DNA of 64,000 nucleotides from Nocardia gamkensis NBRC 108242. Lineage in GTDB: Bacteria; Actinomycetota; Actinomycetes; Mycobacteriales; Mycobacteriaceae. Every line of letters begins with the position of its first letter. The stretch's first letter is position 1. The stretch spans positions 1 through 64,000 of the forward strand of contig NZ_BDBM01000020.1 of assembly GCF_001612985.1 (NCBI RefSeq). The letters are read 5' to 3'. Shown here piece after piece: positions 51,599 through 59,892 of the stretch. The notes beneath the pieces were generated by a model. The model ran no database searches. It saw only the letters and a program-made list of their open reading frames with translations, and was not told where the DNA came from. The position numbers were made by a program, and so were the translations under genes.

Positions 51599-51746
51599 CC
51601 GAAATCCTGCCAGTATCGAAGGTCTGCGACGGAGCGACCGACCGGAGCGCCTGTGCGACTCCCCGCCTGAACGCATGTGACCGATCTGCCTTCGCCGGAA
51701 TGGAATTCGATCGCCGTCCCCGGCGAAACGGTGCTTGAATCGGACT

Positions 51747-52388
51747 ATGCGCGAGACCACCGCCCCCTATCAGATCACCGACGCGGCGGATCTACGGGCG
51801 TTGCTCGGCGAAGTCGCGCCGCGCACCGCCACCAAGGAGCGGGCCGCGCTGCACGCCAGGGACCGGGAGTGGATCGCCGCCTCCCCGTTCCTGGTGATGA
51901 GCACCAGCGATGCGAACGGCAACTGCGACGCCTCCCCGAAAGGCGATCCGGCCGGGTTCGTGCGGGTGCTCGACGACACCACCCTCGCCGTGCCGGAGCG
52001 CCCCGGTAACCGGCGCGCCGACGGCTACCTCAACATCCTGGCCAACCCGCATGTCGGCCTGCTGTTCGTGATCCCGGGCCGCCGCGAGACGCTGCGGATC
52101 AACGGCCGCGCCCGGTTGGTGCGCGACGCGCCGTACTTCGACGACATGGTGGTGCGCGGGCACCGCCCGATCCTCGCCGTCGAGGTGGATATCGACCAGA
52201 TCTTCTTCCATTGCGCCAAGGCGTTCATGCGCAGCCACCTGTGGGAGCCCGAGCAGTGGCCGGAGGACAACTTGCCGAGCGCTGCGTGCCTGGTCAAAGA
52301 GGTGCAGACGAACGTAACCGAGACCGTGGAGGAACTGGAGCGCTACTACTCGCCGGAGAACTACGCGGCCAAGCTCTACCGGGACTGA
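51747..52388 (+). CDS. Pyridoxamine-phosphate-oxidase-fold FMN protein
   Basis: Flavin-binding split-barrel protein of 213 residues. The pattern WIAASPFLVMSTSDANGNCDASPKG, then PERPGNRRADGYLNILANPHVGLLF (two separate blocks), is that of a PNPOx-like subgroup common in actinobacteria. F420- or FMN-dependent reduction is possible; true pyridoxal synthesis is unlikely at this divergence. The ATG at 51747 (MRETTAPY) is used rather than a TTG four codons upstream. The next gene, murT, begins 66 bp downstream. Confidence 0.82.
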   Translation: MRETTAPYQITDAADLRALLGEVAPRTATKERAALHARDREWIAASPFLVMSTSDANGNCDASPKGDPAGFVRVLDDTTLAVPERPGNRRADGYLNILANPHVGLLFVIPGRRETLRINGRARLVRDAPYFDDMVVRGHRPILAVEVDIDQIFFHCAKAFMRSHLWEPEQWPEDNLPSAACLVKEVQTNVTETVEELERYYSPENYAAKLYRD

Positions 52389-52453
52389 GCCGCGTGGCCC
52401 ACGCCACCCGACCGCGGCGCGCCCGGAGCGCGGCGCGAACATAGACTCGCGAC

Positions 52454-53692
52454 GTGGCAGAGATATCGGTGCGCGGACGGCTCGCGCTGGCGGCGGCGGG
52501 AGCGGCGTCCTGGGCCTCGCAGAAGGCGGGTCGCGGCAAGGGCTCGATGATCGGCGGCCTGATCGCGTTGAAGATCGATCCGACCGTCATGGACCAGTTG
52601 GGGCGGCAGCGGCGCACCGTGCTGGTGACCGGCACGAACGGCAAGTCCACCACCACGCGGATGACCACCGCCGCGCTCAGCACCCTCGGCACGGTCGCGA
52701 CCCAGGCCGACGGCGCGAACATGGACGCGGGCATCGTCGCCGCGCTCAACGCGCACCGGCGCGCGCCGCTGGCCGCGATCGAGGTGGACGAACTGCACCT
52801 GCCGCACGTCACCGATTCGCTGAACCCCTCGGCGGTGGTGCTGCTCAACCTCAGCCGCGACCAACTCGACCGGGTCGGCGAGATCAACATGATCGAGCGC
52901 AAGCTGCGCGCCGGGCTGGCCCGGCACCCCGCCACCGTGGTGGTCGCCAACTGCGACGACGTCCTGGTCACCTCCATCGCCTACGACCACCCGAACGTGG
53001 TGTGGGTGTCCGCGGGCAGCGGCTGGGCGATGGACGCGACCAGCTGCCCGCGCAGCGGTGAGCCGATCGTCTGGGAGGGCACGCACTGGCGCAGTACCGG
53101 TGCGGAGTTCCAACGCCCCGAACCGGACTGGTGGCTCGACGGGGAAGACCTGGTCGGGCCGGAGGACGCGCGGTTCCCGCTGCGGCTCGCGCTGCCGGGC
53201 CGGGCCAATCGCGGCAACGCGGCGCAGGCGGTGGCAGCCGCCGTCGCACTCGGCGCCGACGCGGAGCAGGCCGTAGCGGCCGCGGGCACGGTCCGCGAGA
53301 TCGCGGGCCGCTACCGCACCGTGCAGGTCGGTGAGCACGACGCGCGTCTGCTGCTGGCGAAGAATCCGGCAGGCTGGCAGGAGGCGCTGTCGATGATCGA
53401 GCCCACCTCCGCGGGCCTGGTGATCGCGGTGAACGGCCAGGTGCCCGACGGCGAGGATCTGTCCTGGCTGTGGGACGTGCGGTTCGAGCACTTCGAAGGC
53501 GTCCAGGTGGTGGCCGCGGGCGAGCGCGCCACCGACCTGGCGGTGCGGCTGACCTACGCGGGCGTGGAGCACACCTTGGTGCCCGATCCGGTGCGCGCCA
53601 TCGCGTCGTGCCCCGCGGGCCACGTCGAAGTGCTGGCGAACTACACCGCGTTCCGCGATCTCAACCGTGACCTCGAGGAGCAGGCGTCATGA
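52454..53692 (+). CDS. MurT, lipid II isoglutaminyl synthase subunit
   Basis: Mur-ligase-like subunit of 412 residues. With GatD it amidates the alpha-carboxyl of D-Glu in lipid II, a step needed for cross-linking. The ATP loop GTNGKSTT is at 60-67. The central Mur domain has DELHLPHVTDSLNPSAVVLLNLSRDQLDR (two blocks), and the C-terminal DUF1727 domain (about 300-410) binds GatD. The Cys4 zinc ribbon known in pneumococcal MurT is reduced to CPRSGEP here. The gatD start overlaps its stop. Confidence 0.94.
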   Translation: MAEISVRGRLALAAAGAASWASQKAGRGKGSMIGGLIALKIDPTVMDQLGRQRRTVLVTGTNGKSTTTRMTTAALSTLGTVATQADGANMDAGIVAALNAHRRAPLAAIEVDELHLPHVTDSLNPSAVVLLNLSRDQLDRVGEINMIERKLRAGLARHPATVVVANCDDVLVTSIAYDHPNVVWVSAGSGWAMDATSCPRSGEPIVWEGTHWRSTGAEFQRPEPDWWLDGEDLVGPEDARFPLRLALPGRANRGNAAQAVAAAVALGADAEQAVAAAGTVREIAGRYRTVQVGEHDARLLLAKNPAGWQEALSMIEPTSAGLVIAVNGQVPDGEDLSWLWDVRFEHFEGVQVVAAGERATDLAVRLTYAGVEHTLVPDPVRAIASCPAGHVEVLANYTAFRDLNRDLEEQAS

Positions 53693-54393
53693 GTACTTTT
53701 CGCATCGGCCTGGTGCTGCCGGACGTGATGGGCACCTACGGCGACGGCGGCAACGCCCTCGTGCTGCGCCAGCGACTGCGCATGCGCGGCTACGACGCCG
53801 AGATCGTGGAGATCACACTGTCCGACCCGGTGCCGGATTCCCTGGACATCTACACCTTGGGCGGCGCGGAGGATTCCGCCCAGCGGCTGGCCACCCGGCA
53901 CCTGCAACGCTATCCCGGTTTGCAGCGCGCCGCCGCGAAAGGCGCTCCGGTACTGGCCATCTGCGCGGCCATCCAGGTGCTCGGCCAGTGGTACGAGACC
54001 TCGGTGGGCGAGCGCGTGGACGGTGTCGGCCTGATCGACGTCACCACCTCGCCGCAGGCCGAACGCGCGATCGGCGAGGTGACCACCGCACCGCTGCTCG
54101 ACGGGCTCACCGCCGCGCTCACCGGCTTCGAAAACCACCGTGGCGGTACGAAACTCGGCGGCGAAGCGCACGGCCTTGCGCGCGTCACCCGTGGCGTCGG
54201 CAACGGCGTCGGCGACGGGCTGGAGGGCGTCGTCCAGGGTTCGGTGATCGGCACGTACATGCACGGCCCCGCGCTGGCCCGCAACCCCGAACTCGCCGAC
54301 CTGCTGTTGACGCGCGCCCTCGGCGTCACCGAGCTGGCTCCCCTCGACCTCCCCGAGGTCGATCAGCTCCGCCGGGAGCGCCTGCGCGCCTGA
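53689..54393 (+). CDS. GatD, glutaminase subunit of lipid II amidation
   Basis: Class I glutamine amidotransferase-like subunit of 234 residues that releases ammonia for MurT. The nucleophile is Cys92 in LAICAAIQVLG and the catalytic His192 lies in GTYMHGPALARNPELAD. The first four bases overlap murT (ATGA), so the subunits are made together. The pair is syntenic with Rv3712-Rv3713. It joins ponA2 and the ask-asd diaminopimelate branch as the peptidoglycan genes of this window. Confidence 0.95.
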   Translation: MSTFRIGLVLPDVMGTYGDGGNALVLRQRLRMRGYDAEIVEITLSDPVPDSLDIYTLGGAEDSAQRLATRHLQRYPGLQRAAAKGAPVLAICAAIQVLGQWYETSVGERVDGVGLIDVTTSPQAERAIGEVTTAPLLDGLTAALTGFENHRGGTKLGGEAHGLARVTRGVGNGVGDGLEGVVQGSVIGTYMHGPALARNPELADLLLTRALGVTELAPLDLPEVDQLRRERLRA

Positions 54394-54473
54394 GTTCGGC
54401 GGGTGGTCTCGCCCCGTCCGGCTCGGTGCGCACGTCGACGCGGGGCAGGCGGGCCCGATTCCGCCGGTCGGGG

Positions 54474-54504
54474 TTGCATCCTGTACCCGGGTACAGGCTT
54501 ACCG
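54474..54504 (+). promoter_or_regulatory. MerR-type promoter with perfect palindrome
   Basis: A -35 box TTGCAT (54474-54479) and a -10 box TTACCG (54499-54504) are separated by 19 bp, the overlong spacer that MerR activators untwist. The spacer holds the perfect palindrome CCTGTACCCGGGTACAGG (54480-54497). It lies directly upstream of the CCSFF gene. Confidence 0.8.
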
Positions 54505-54511
54505 TGGCCAC

Positions 54512-54856
54512 ATGATGATTTCGCCTTCCGCTGGGGATTGGGTGCCGGAGTCATGCACCTTGCCCACCGTCGAGCAGCCTGTCCGGGTCGCGGAGTTCGA
54601 TCGGTTCTTCGCCGACTCGGTGCGGGGCGCGCGCCGGCCCGCGCGCACGCGGCTGGATCTGCTGCTGTACGCCGACGCCGAACCGGTCGGCCGTGATCTC
54701 GCCGCCCGGGAATCGGGTTGCTGCTCGTTCTTCGCGTTCAGCTTCGGCACCGCCGATTCCGGACCGGTGATGCACATCGAGGTTCCCGACACCGAGGTCG
54801 AGGTCCTCGATGCGCTCGCCACGCGGGTGGAAGCCTCGATCGGCGGCCGGAGGTGA
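54512..54856 (+). CDS. Conserved small protein with a CCSFF motif
   Basis: Protein of 114 residues, function unknown. Notable are CTLPTVEQPVRVAEFDRFF near the start and ARESGCCSFFAFSFG at 66-80 with vicinal Cys70-Cys71, a possible metal or redox site. Similar proteins commonly accompany MerR-type metal regulators in actinobacteria (from memory). The gene lies seven bases after a MerR-type promoter. Its stop overlaps the GTG start of a MerR-like remnant, so the two are cotranslated. Confidence 0.75.
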   Translation: MMISPSAGDWVPESCTLPTVEQPVRVAEFDRFFADSVRGARRPARTRLDLLLYADAEPVGRDLAARESGCCSFFAFSFGTADSGPVMHIEVPDTEVEVLDALATRVEASIGGRR

Positions 54857-55107
54857 CCGGCCTGCGCACCGGCGAGCCGGCCGCCACCCGGTTCGGCCGC
54901 CGCCGCGCCGATGCCGGGTTGCAGGCCCGCGCCGCGGCAAAGCTGGCCGAGATCGACGCGAAACTCGCCGAGCTGACCGCGGTGCGCGACACCCTGCGCG
55001 CCGCACTCGCGGCCGGATGTGACGACCTGATCGCCTGTAGTGAGAACCCCTGCTGCCCGGTCCCATTCGCCGTCACCGCGAGTACGGGGGCCGACCGTGA
55101 CCGCTGA
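54853..55107 (+). CDS. MerR-like remnant: effector domain without DNA-binding domain
   Basis: Protein of 84 residues whose residues 22-72 match the dimerisation helix and metal loop of MerR metal regulators: LQARAAAKLAEIDAKLAELT, then AGCDDLIACSENPCCPVPFA with Cys56, Cys62, Cys67 and Cys68. The N-terminus LRTGEPAA resembles a normal MerR start (RTGEVAA), but the helix-turn-helix between them is missing. An in-frame deletion of roughly 60 codons is the simplest explanation. The GTG start overlaps the previous stop (GTGA). It may still bind metal or form heterodimers. Confidence 0.7.
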   Translation: MTGLRTGEPAATRFGRRRADAGLQARAAAKLAEIDAKLAELTAVRDTLRAALAAGCDDLIACSENPCCPVPFAVTASTGADRDR

Positions 55108-55194
55108 GGACACGGCGCTGGTGATCCGCCTCGGGCGCTATCCCATTCCGATCCTGATCACCGCAGGGTCCTCCGCGACCGAATCACAACGGCT

Positions 55195-55539
55195 TCAGGC
55201 CTCGCGCCATAGGGAGGACAATCCCCAGAGTTCGGCGATGCGTCCATCGCGGATGGTGAACATCTCCAGCATCATCGGTGGGTGCCCGCCGGGGATGCCG
55301 TGCACGCTGGTTCGTACGGCGACTCGATCGTCATCGACGATCATGTCCTCGACGACGACGCGGACGTCGGGAAAGGCCTGGTGGAAACGCTTCCATGCCT
55401 GGACGACGCTGCTCGGCCCGGTGGCTTCGAGCGGATGGCTGTAGAAATCCTGGCTGAAGATCTCCTCGGTCGCGGTGTAGTCACGGGCGTTGAACGCCTC
55501 GTACATCCGGTGGGCGGCGGCCTTGTGGTCGACTGTCAA
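55195..55539 (-). CDS. SnoaL-like polyketide cyclase-family protein
   Basis: NTF2-fold protein of 114 residues. The sequence HRMYEAFNARDYTATEEIFSQDFYSH, AWKRFHQAFPDVRVVVEDMI and the Met-rich MMLEMFTIRDGRIAELWGL strands follow the SnoaL ester-cyclase pattern. The start is a TTG with AAGGA upstream. It is the downstream neighbour of the transglutaminase gene, with a 22-bp gap, and may share its transcript. Function unknown. Confidence 0.82.
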   Translation of the reverse strand: MTVDHKAAAHRMYEAFNARDYTATEEIFSQDFYSHPLEATGPSSVVQAWKRFHQAFPDVRVVVEDMIVDDDRVAVRTSVHGIPGGHPPMMLEMFTIRDGRIAELWGLSSLWREA

Positions 55540-55561
55540 AACTGGTCCTTCGCGGTGGCGA

Positions 55562-56509
55562 TCAAGGGTCGTGCGGTACCGGCACGACGCGTGCCGGTCT
55601 GATTCCGATCTCGGTGACGTCGACGGAAACGGTGATCGTGCTGTCCTTGGCGTCGGTGTAGATGATGCCGCGCAACGGAGGGACGTCCGCGTAGTCCCGG
55701 CCCCAGGCGGCCGTGATGTAGCGCTCGTCGCCGAACTGGTCGTTGGTGGGGTCGAGGTCGAGCCAGTGGCCGGCGCGGTCGGAGCCGTGCGCGGCGGGCG
55801 TCCACACGGCCGCCCAGGCGTGCGTGGCGTCGGCGCCGACCATCCGCTCCTTGCCCGGCGGCGGATCGGTGGCCAGGTAGCCGGACACGTAACGGGCGGC
55901 GAGGCCGTGCGACCGCAGGCAGGCGACGGCGAGGCGGGCGAAGTCCTGACAGACGCCCGCGCGTGCGGCGAACACGTCGGCCACCCGGGTGGACACCGTC
56001 GTTGCGCCGGAACGATAGGCGAAGTCGTCGTGGATACGCGTGTTCAACTCGGCCACCGCGTCCAGCAGCGGCCTGTTCGGCGGGAAGGATTCGGCCGTGT
56101 ACGCCGCGACCTCCGCGGTGATCTCCGGCGGGTGCAGGTCGAGGGCGAACTCCACGGCGAACGGTCCGTTCGCACCGGTCGGCCGGGCCTTCTCCCACGG
56201 TTCGGCGGCCGGGCCGCCATCCCGAAGGGGGGCGTCGACTTCGACCAGCGATTCGCCGACGACGGTCAGCGCACGATGTTCGGTGGTGACGTGGAAGTAG
56301 GAGGTGATGTTGCCGTACACGTCCGCGCCCACCGACCGGTCCGAGGGAGCCGGGTCGATCCGGATGTCGTGGGACAGCAGTCGCTGACCGGGTAGATCAC
56401 GCGGCGTCAGGTACGCGCGGCCGTACGAATTGGTGACCTCCCCGGAGTACGAGTACTTGGTGCGATGCTCCACTTGATAGCGGCGCACCGCACCGCCCGG
56501 GCCGGTCAT
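55562..56509 (-). CDS. Transglutaminase-like protease-fold protein
   Basis: Protein of 315 residues. The N-terminal beta domain (HRTKYSYSGEV ... LTPR) is the one usually fused to bacterial transglutaminase-like enzymes. The catalytic triad is Cys187 in GVCQDFAR, His230 in THAWAAVW and Asp253 in DPTND. Such genes nearly always accompany circularly permuted ATP-grasp and alpha-E genes; together they may make and trim small peptides. The ATG overlaps the stop of the fused ATP-grasp gene (ATGA). Confidence 0.9.
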   Translation of the reverse strand: MTGPGGAVRRYQVEHRTKYSYSGEVTNSYGRAYLTPRDLPGQRLLSHDIRIDPAPSDRSVGADVYGNITSYFHVTTEHRALTVVGESLVEVDAPLRDGGPAAEPWEKARPTGANGPFAVEFALDLHPPEITAEVAAYTAESFPPNRPLLDAVAELNTRIHDDFAYRSGATTVSTRVADVFAARAGVCQDFARLAVACLRSHGLAARYVSGYLATDPPPGKERMVGADATHAWAAVWTPAAHGSDRAGHWLDLDPTNDQFGDERYITAAWGRDYADVPPLRGIIYTDAKDSTITVSVDVTEIGIRPARVVPVPHDP

Positions 56510-59427
56510 TCGACAACCTGCGCGCTACCCCACAGCGGCTGGATGCCGACCGGCAGCGACAGCGTCGTGGTCTCGAAGGATTCGGATACCTTGCGCAGCC
56601 GCAAGTGCACTCCCTCCAGCAACTCCGCCAGTTCGGTGCGCCGGTCGTCGGAGTCGGTGACCTCCAAGTCGTCGGGGTCGAGGCGGCGCAGCATGCGGCG
56701 TGCGTCCGCGAGCAGCCGCTGCGGACGCGAGGACGCCGAAGCGCCGGGCAACGCGTGGAAATCGGCGTGCAGCCGTTCCAGCTGGTAGGCCAGTGATCGC
56801 GGGTTGGCGGTGTCGAACAGCAGGAGTTCGGCGACGTTCGACAGGCGCACCGAATCCTGATGCCGCCTGCGGTAGCTCACCGAGGACTCGGTGGCTCGCA
56901 ACACCCAGTCGGTCACTTCTCGCTCGGTCTGTTCCGGATACCGCTTGGTCAGCGCGGCCGAGAGCAGCGCGGTCATGGCGAGGCCGCGCTCGATGCGCTT
57001 GCCGATGTCCCTGACGTGCCATCCGGTGTCGCGGATCAGCGACTCCCCGTCGATCCCGGACAGCGCGAGCAGCCCGGCCAGGGTGCGCGAATGCACGTCC
57101 GACAACTCCGCCTCCAGGTCGTCCACCCCGGCCGGATAACCGGCCAGCGCGCGGTCGACCGCACCGAGGATCATCCACGTGTCCACCGACAACTGGTCGC
57201 GCACGGCGCGCGCGGCGTTGCCGTACCGGTCGATCGCGAAGGCCAGCGAACCGGGCAGCTCCCGGTCGATCGTCAGCGCGACGAGGTAGTCGTGACCGGC
57301 ACGGGACGCGCCGGGCACCGGCGGCGCGCTGTCCTCCGCCGCGCTCGTCGTCTCGTCGCTGTCCGATCGCCCGGCGACGGCCTCCACACCGGCCGCGACC
57401 GGAGGCGCATCGGCACCGGCAACGGCTTCCTCGCGGGCGGCTCCTCCCGCACCGGGCAGCGCCGGAACGGGTCTCGGCTGCCCTTCGGCATGCGCGGTCG
57501 AGCCGGGCTCGGCGTGCGCCCGCTCGTCGCCGTATCGCGCGACTCCACCCTCGACGGCGCCGCCCGGCGCGTTCGTGCCTCGATCGGCCGAACTCTGCTG
57601 CGGCGCAAGGGCTCGCACCTCGGGGCCGAACAGTCCCTCGGTCGGAGCCGCGGTGGCGGTGACCCGGCCGAGGGCGGCCAGCAGGATCGGCAGCGCCTCG
57701 GCGCCTTCGAGCCAGGGGCGATAACGGAACTCCTGGTAGCGCTCGTGGGTGGCGATCAGCAGACGGGCGGCGTCCTCCGCGCGCTCGCCGTAACGGCCGA
57801 TCCAGAACAGGTCGTTGAGCACGCGCGGTGAGCTGATCGCCGCCACGGTAGGGGCGGTGCGCCGTTCGCGCTCGCGGGGCGGTTCGGTGCTGATCGCGGC
57901 GGCGGGCGTCGGCGCGGCCCGTACCCAGATGTCCTTGGCGGCGACCTTGCGCGCGGCACGATCGGGCGTGCGCTGACGCAGCTGGCCGAGACCACCGGAC
58001 ATTACGGTGTAGCCGCCCCGGTGGGCGAGCGAGAACAATCGCATGCCGACGGGAGCCGCGCCGAGACCGTCGTGATCGCGGATGGCGGGCGTGACGGAGA
58101 ACTGCGCCGGTTCCTGGCCCACCCACTGCCACCCGTGCGCATCGATCCTGGCCTTCAACTCCGCGCGCTGATCCCGGCTCAGCTCGGGACCGAACAACGT
58201 GGCCCCGTCGACCGCGGAGCGGAGAACCAGCTTGTCCAGCCGCGCGATCAAATGCTTGCGTTCCCGCTCGTGCCCACCCCAGTACGACGGCGCGCTCTCC
58301 AGCAGCAGGTCCTCGCCCAGCAGCGCGCGGGACAGGGCGGGCAGGAAACCGGCCAGCGCGGGATTCTCCAGCAGCCCGCTGCCGAGCGTGTTCACCACCG
58401 TCGCCGCGCCGCGCCGCAGTACCTCGACCAGTCCCACCACGCCCAGCCGGGAATCCGGCCGCAGATCGAGCGGATCGGAGAATTCGGCGTCCACCCGGCG
58501 CAACACCACATCCACCCGCTTCAGCGTGCCCAGCGACCGCATCCACAGCGCGCCGTCGCGCACCACCAGATCGGCGCTCTCCACCAGCGGAAAACCGAGC
58601 GTGGAAGCGAGATACGCCTGATCGAACGCGGTCTCGGAGTGCACGCCGGGGCTGAGCACCACGACCACCGGCTCGTCGTCGTCGGTCGGCGCCGATTCGA
58701 TCAGCATCAATCGCATCGCCCTGGCGAACGGCGTCAGCGGACGCGGATTGGCGTGCTCGAACGATTCCGGGACAGCGGTCGAGACCACCCTGCGGTCCGC
58801 CAGCGCGTATCCGGCGCCCGCCGGCGCCTGCGTCCAGTCGGCGAGCGCCCGGAACCGCCCGTCGCTCCAACGGCTGATATCGCAGGCGTGCAGGAAGAGC
58901 TGGTGGCGCCCCGGCACGGTGATGCCGTGCGCGGCCCGGACGTAGCCGCGGTTGCCGAACACGGCCTCCGGCGCGAGCAGCCCCGAGCCGAGCGTCCTGC
59001 GCGGCCCGTAGATATCGGTGAGCACCTCGTCGAACACGCGGGAGCGCTGCTCCAGCCCGGCCTCCAGCCGGGTCCAATCGTCGGCGGCGACCAGCAGGGG
59101 AATCGGATCGAGGCGCCACGGCGCCGGGGTTTCGGCCGCTGCGCCGACCTCGAGGTAGGTGATGCCGTCGTCATCGATCAGCCTGCGCACCCGGCTGTCC
59201 AGCCTGCCGAGGCCGTCCCCGCCGAGTTCGGCGAAGTCGGCCGACAGCTCCGACCACATCCGGCGCACGTTGCCGTCCGCGTCGACCAGTTCGTCGTAGT
59301 AACCCGCGACGGGCGCGCCGCATTCGTCGTAGGCGGCGGTTTCGGCGCCCTCCGAGCGGTAGCGCGTGAACTGCTCGCGCACCGTGGCGCCGGTCGCGGT
59401 CTCCCGCCGCTCATCGCGCAACGTCAC
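56506..59427 (-). CDS. Fused circularly permuted ATP-grasp and alpha-E protein
   Basis: Protein of 973 residues joining two families usually encoded by separate genes. The circularly permuted ATP-grasp part covers about 30-490, including YEVGAAAE-type and SPGVHSETAFDQAYLAS segments. The alpha-E helical domain runs from about 530 to the end (PRVLNDLFWIGRYGERAEDAARLL). A low-complexity Ala/Glu/Pro insertion of about 130 residues (roughly 600-735) splits the alpha-E part. It is in operon with the transglutaminase. Peptide-bond synthesis by the ATP-grasp is inferred from the family. A GTG at 59427 with GAGGT upstream is used; an ATG at 59511 is possible. Confidence 0.85.
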   Translation of the reverse strand: MTLRDERRETATGATVREQFTRYRSEGAETAAYDECGAPVAGYYDELVDADGNVRRMWSELSADFAELGGDGLGRLDSRVRRLIDDDGITYLEVGAAAETPAPWRLDPIPLLVAADDWTRLEAGLEQRSRVFDEVLTDIYGPRRTLGSGLLAPEAVFGNRGYVRAAHGITVPGRHQLFLHACDISRWSDGRFRALADWTQAPAGAGYALADRRVVSTAVPESFEHANPRPLTPFARAMRLMLIESAPTDDDEPVVVVLSPGVHSETAFDQAYLASTLGFPLVESADLVVRDGALWMRSLGTLKRVDVVLRRVDAEFSDPLDLRPDSRLGVVGLVEVLRRGAATVVNTLGSGLLENPALAGFLPALSRALLGEDLLLESAPSYWGGHERERKHLIARLDKLVLRSAVDGATLFGPELSRDQRAELKARIDAHGWQWVGQEPAQFSVTPAIRDHDGLGAAPVGMRLFSLAHRGGYTVMSGGLGQLRQRTPDRAARKVAAKDIWVRAAPTPAAAISTEPPRERERRTAPTVAAISSPRVLNDLFWIGRYGERAEDAARLLIATHERYQEFRYRPWLEGAEALPILLAALGRVTATAAPTEGLFGPEVRALAPQQSSADRGTNAPGGAVEGGVARYGDERAHAEPGSTAHAEGQPRPVPALPGAGGAAREEAVAGADAPPVAAGVEAVAGRSDSDETTSAAEDSAPPVPGASRAGHDYLVALTIDRELPGSLAFAIDRYGNAARAVRDQLSVDTWMILGAVDRALAGYPAGVDDLEAELSDVHSRTLAGLLALSGIDGESLIRDTGWHVRDIGKRIERGLAMTALLSAALTKRYPEQTEREVTDWVLRATESSVSYRRRHQDSVRLSNVAELLLFDTANPRSLAYQLERLHADFHALPGASASSRPQRLLADARRMLRRLDPDDLEVTDSDDRRTELAELLEGVHLRLRKVSESFETTTLSLPVGIQPLWGSAQVVE

Positions 59428-59667
59428 CGCGCCGACCTCGCTTCCGCGCCATCCGTACCAACGGTCGTCGAACGCTCCGGGCGGTCCGCGCCCGGCGGGC
59501 TTTGTGACCATTTTCGCATGTCGCGGCCCCGGCACCGGGCGAACCGGCAGCCCGCGCGGCGTGGCAGCACCCGCGCCGGACACGGCGACACGCGGGCCGG
59601 GGTCCCACCGCGACCGCCGAGCCGGTGGTATCACCGAACCACGACAACGATCTCGTCAGGAGGTCAT

Positions 59668-59871
59668 ATGCGTACACCAGGTTGTTCATCTTGCGAATCC
59701 GCGTTCGACCACTGCCATGGAACCCTGATCGTGCACGCGAGCCGGATCGCGGAATGCACCGACGAGCAGTGCCTCGAGCTCAGCCATGACCGGCACGCCT
59801 TCGTCCTCGATTGCCGAGACCTCGCGGGCGGCTGCCGGTGCACCGACGACACGGTCCGCCGCCGCGCCTGA
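59668..59871 (+). CDS. Cysteine/histidine-rich miniprotein
   Basis: Protein of 67 residues with eight cysteines (6, 9, 16, 30, 35, 49, 56, 58) and five or more histidines, including CSSCE and HCHG. This could be a small zinc-binding fold. AGGAGG lies four bases before the ATG, one of the best ribosome-binding sites in the window. It is divergent from the ATP-grasp gene and 21 bp upstream of the next gene, so a two-gene operon is likely. I do not recognise a named family. Confidence 0.8.
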   Translation: MRTPGCSSCESAFDHCHGTLIVHASRIAECTDEQCLELSHDRHAFVLDCRDLAGGCRCTDDTVRRRA

Positions 59872-59892
59872 ACGGTTCCGTACCCTGGCCCG

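Noticed and set aside
58021..59667. Long plus-strand frame running into the Cys-rich miniprotein
   Set aside because: It is antisense to the ATP-grasp gene, and the good ribosome-binding site at 59658-59663 marks the real start at 59668.
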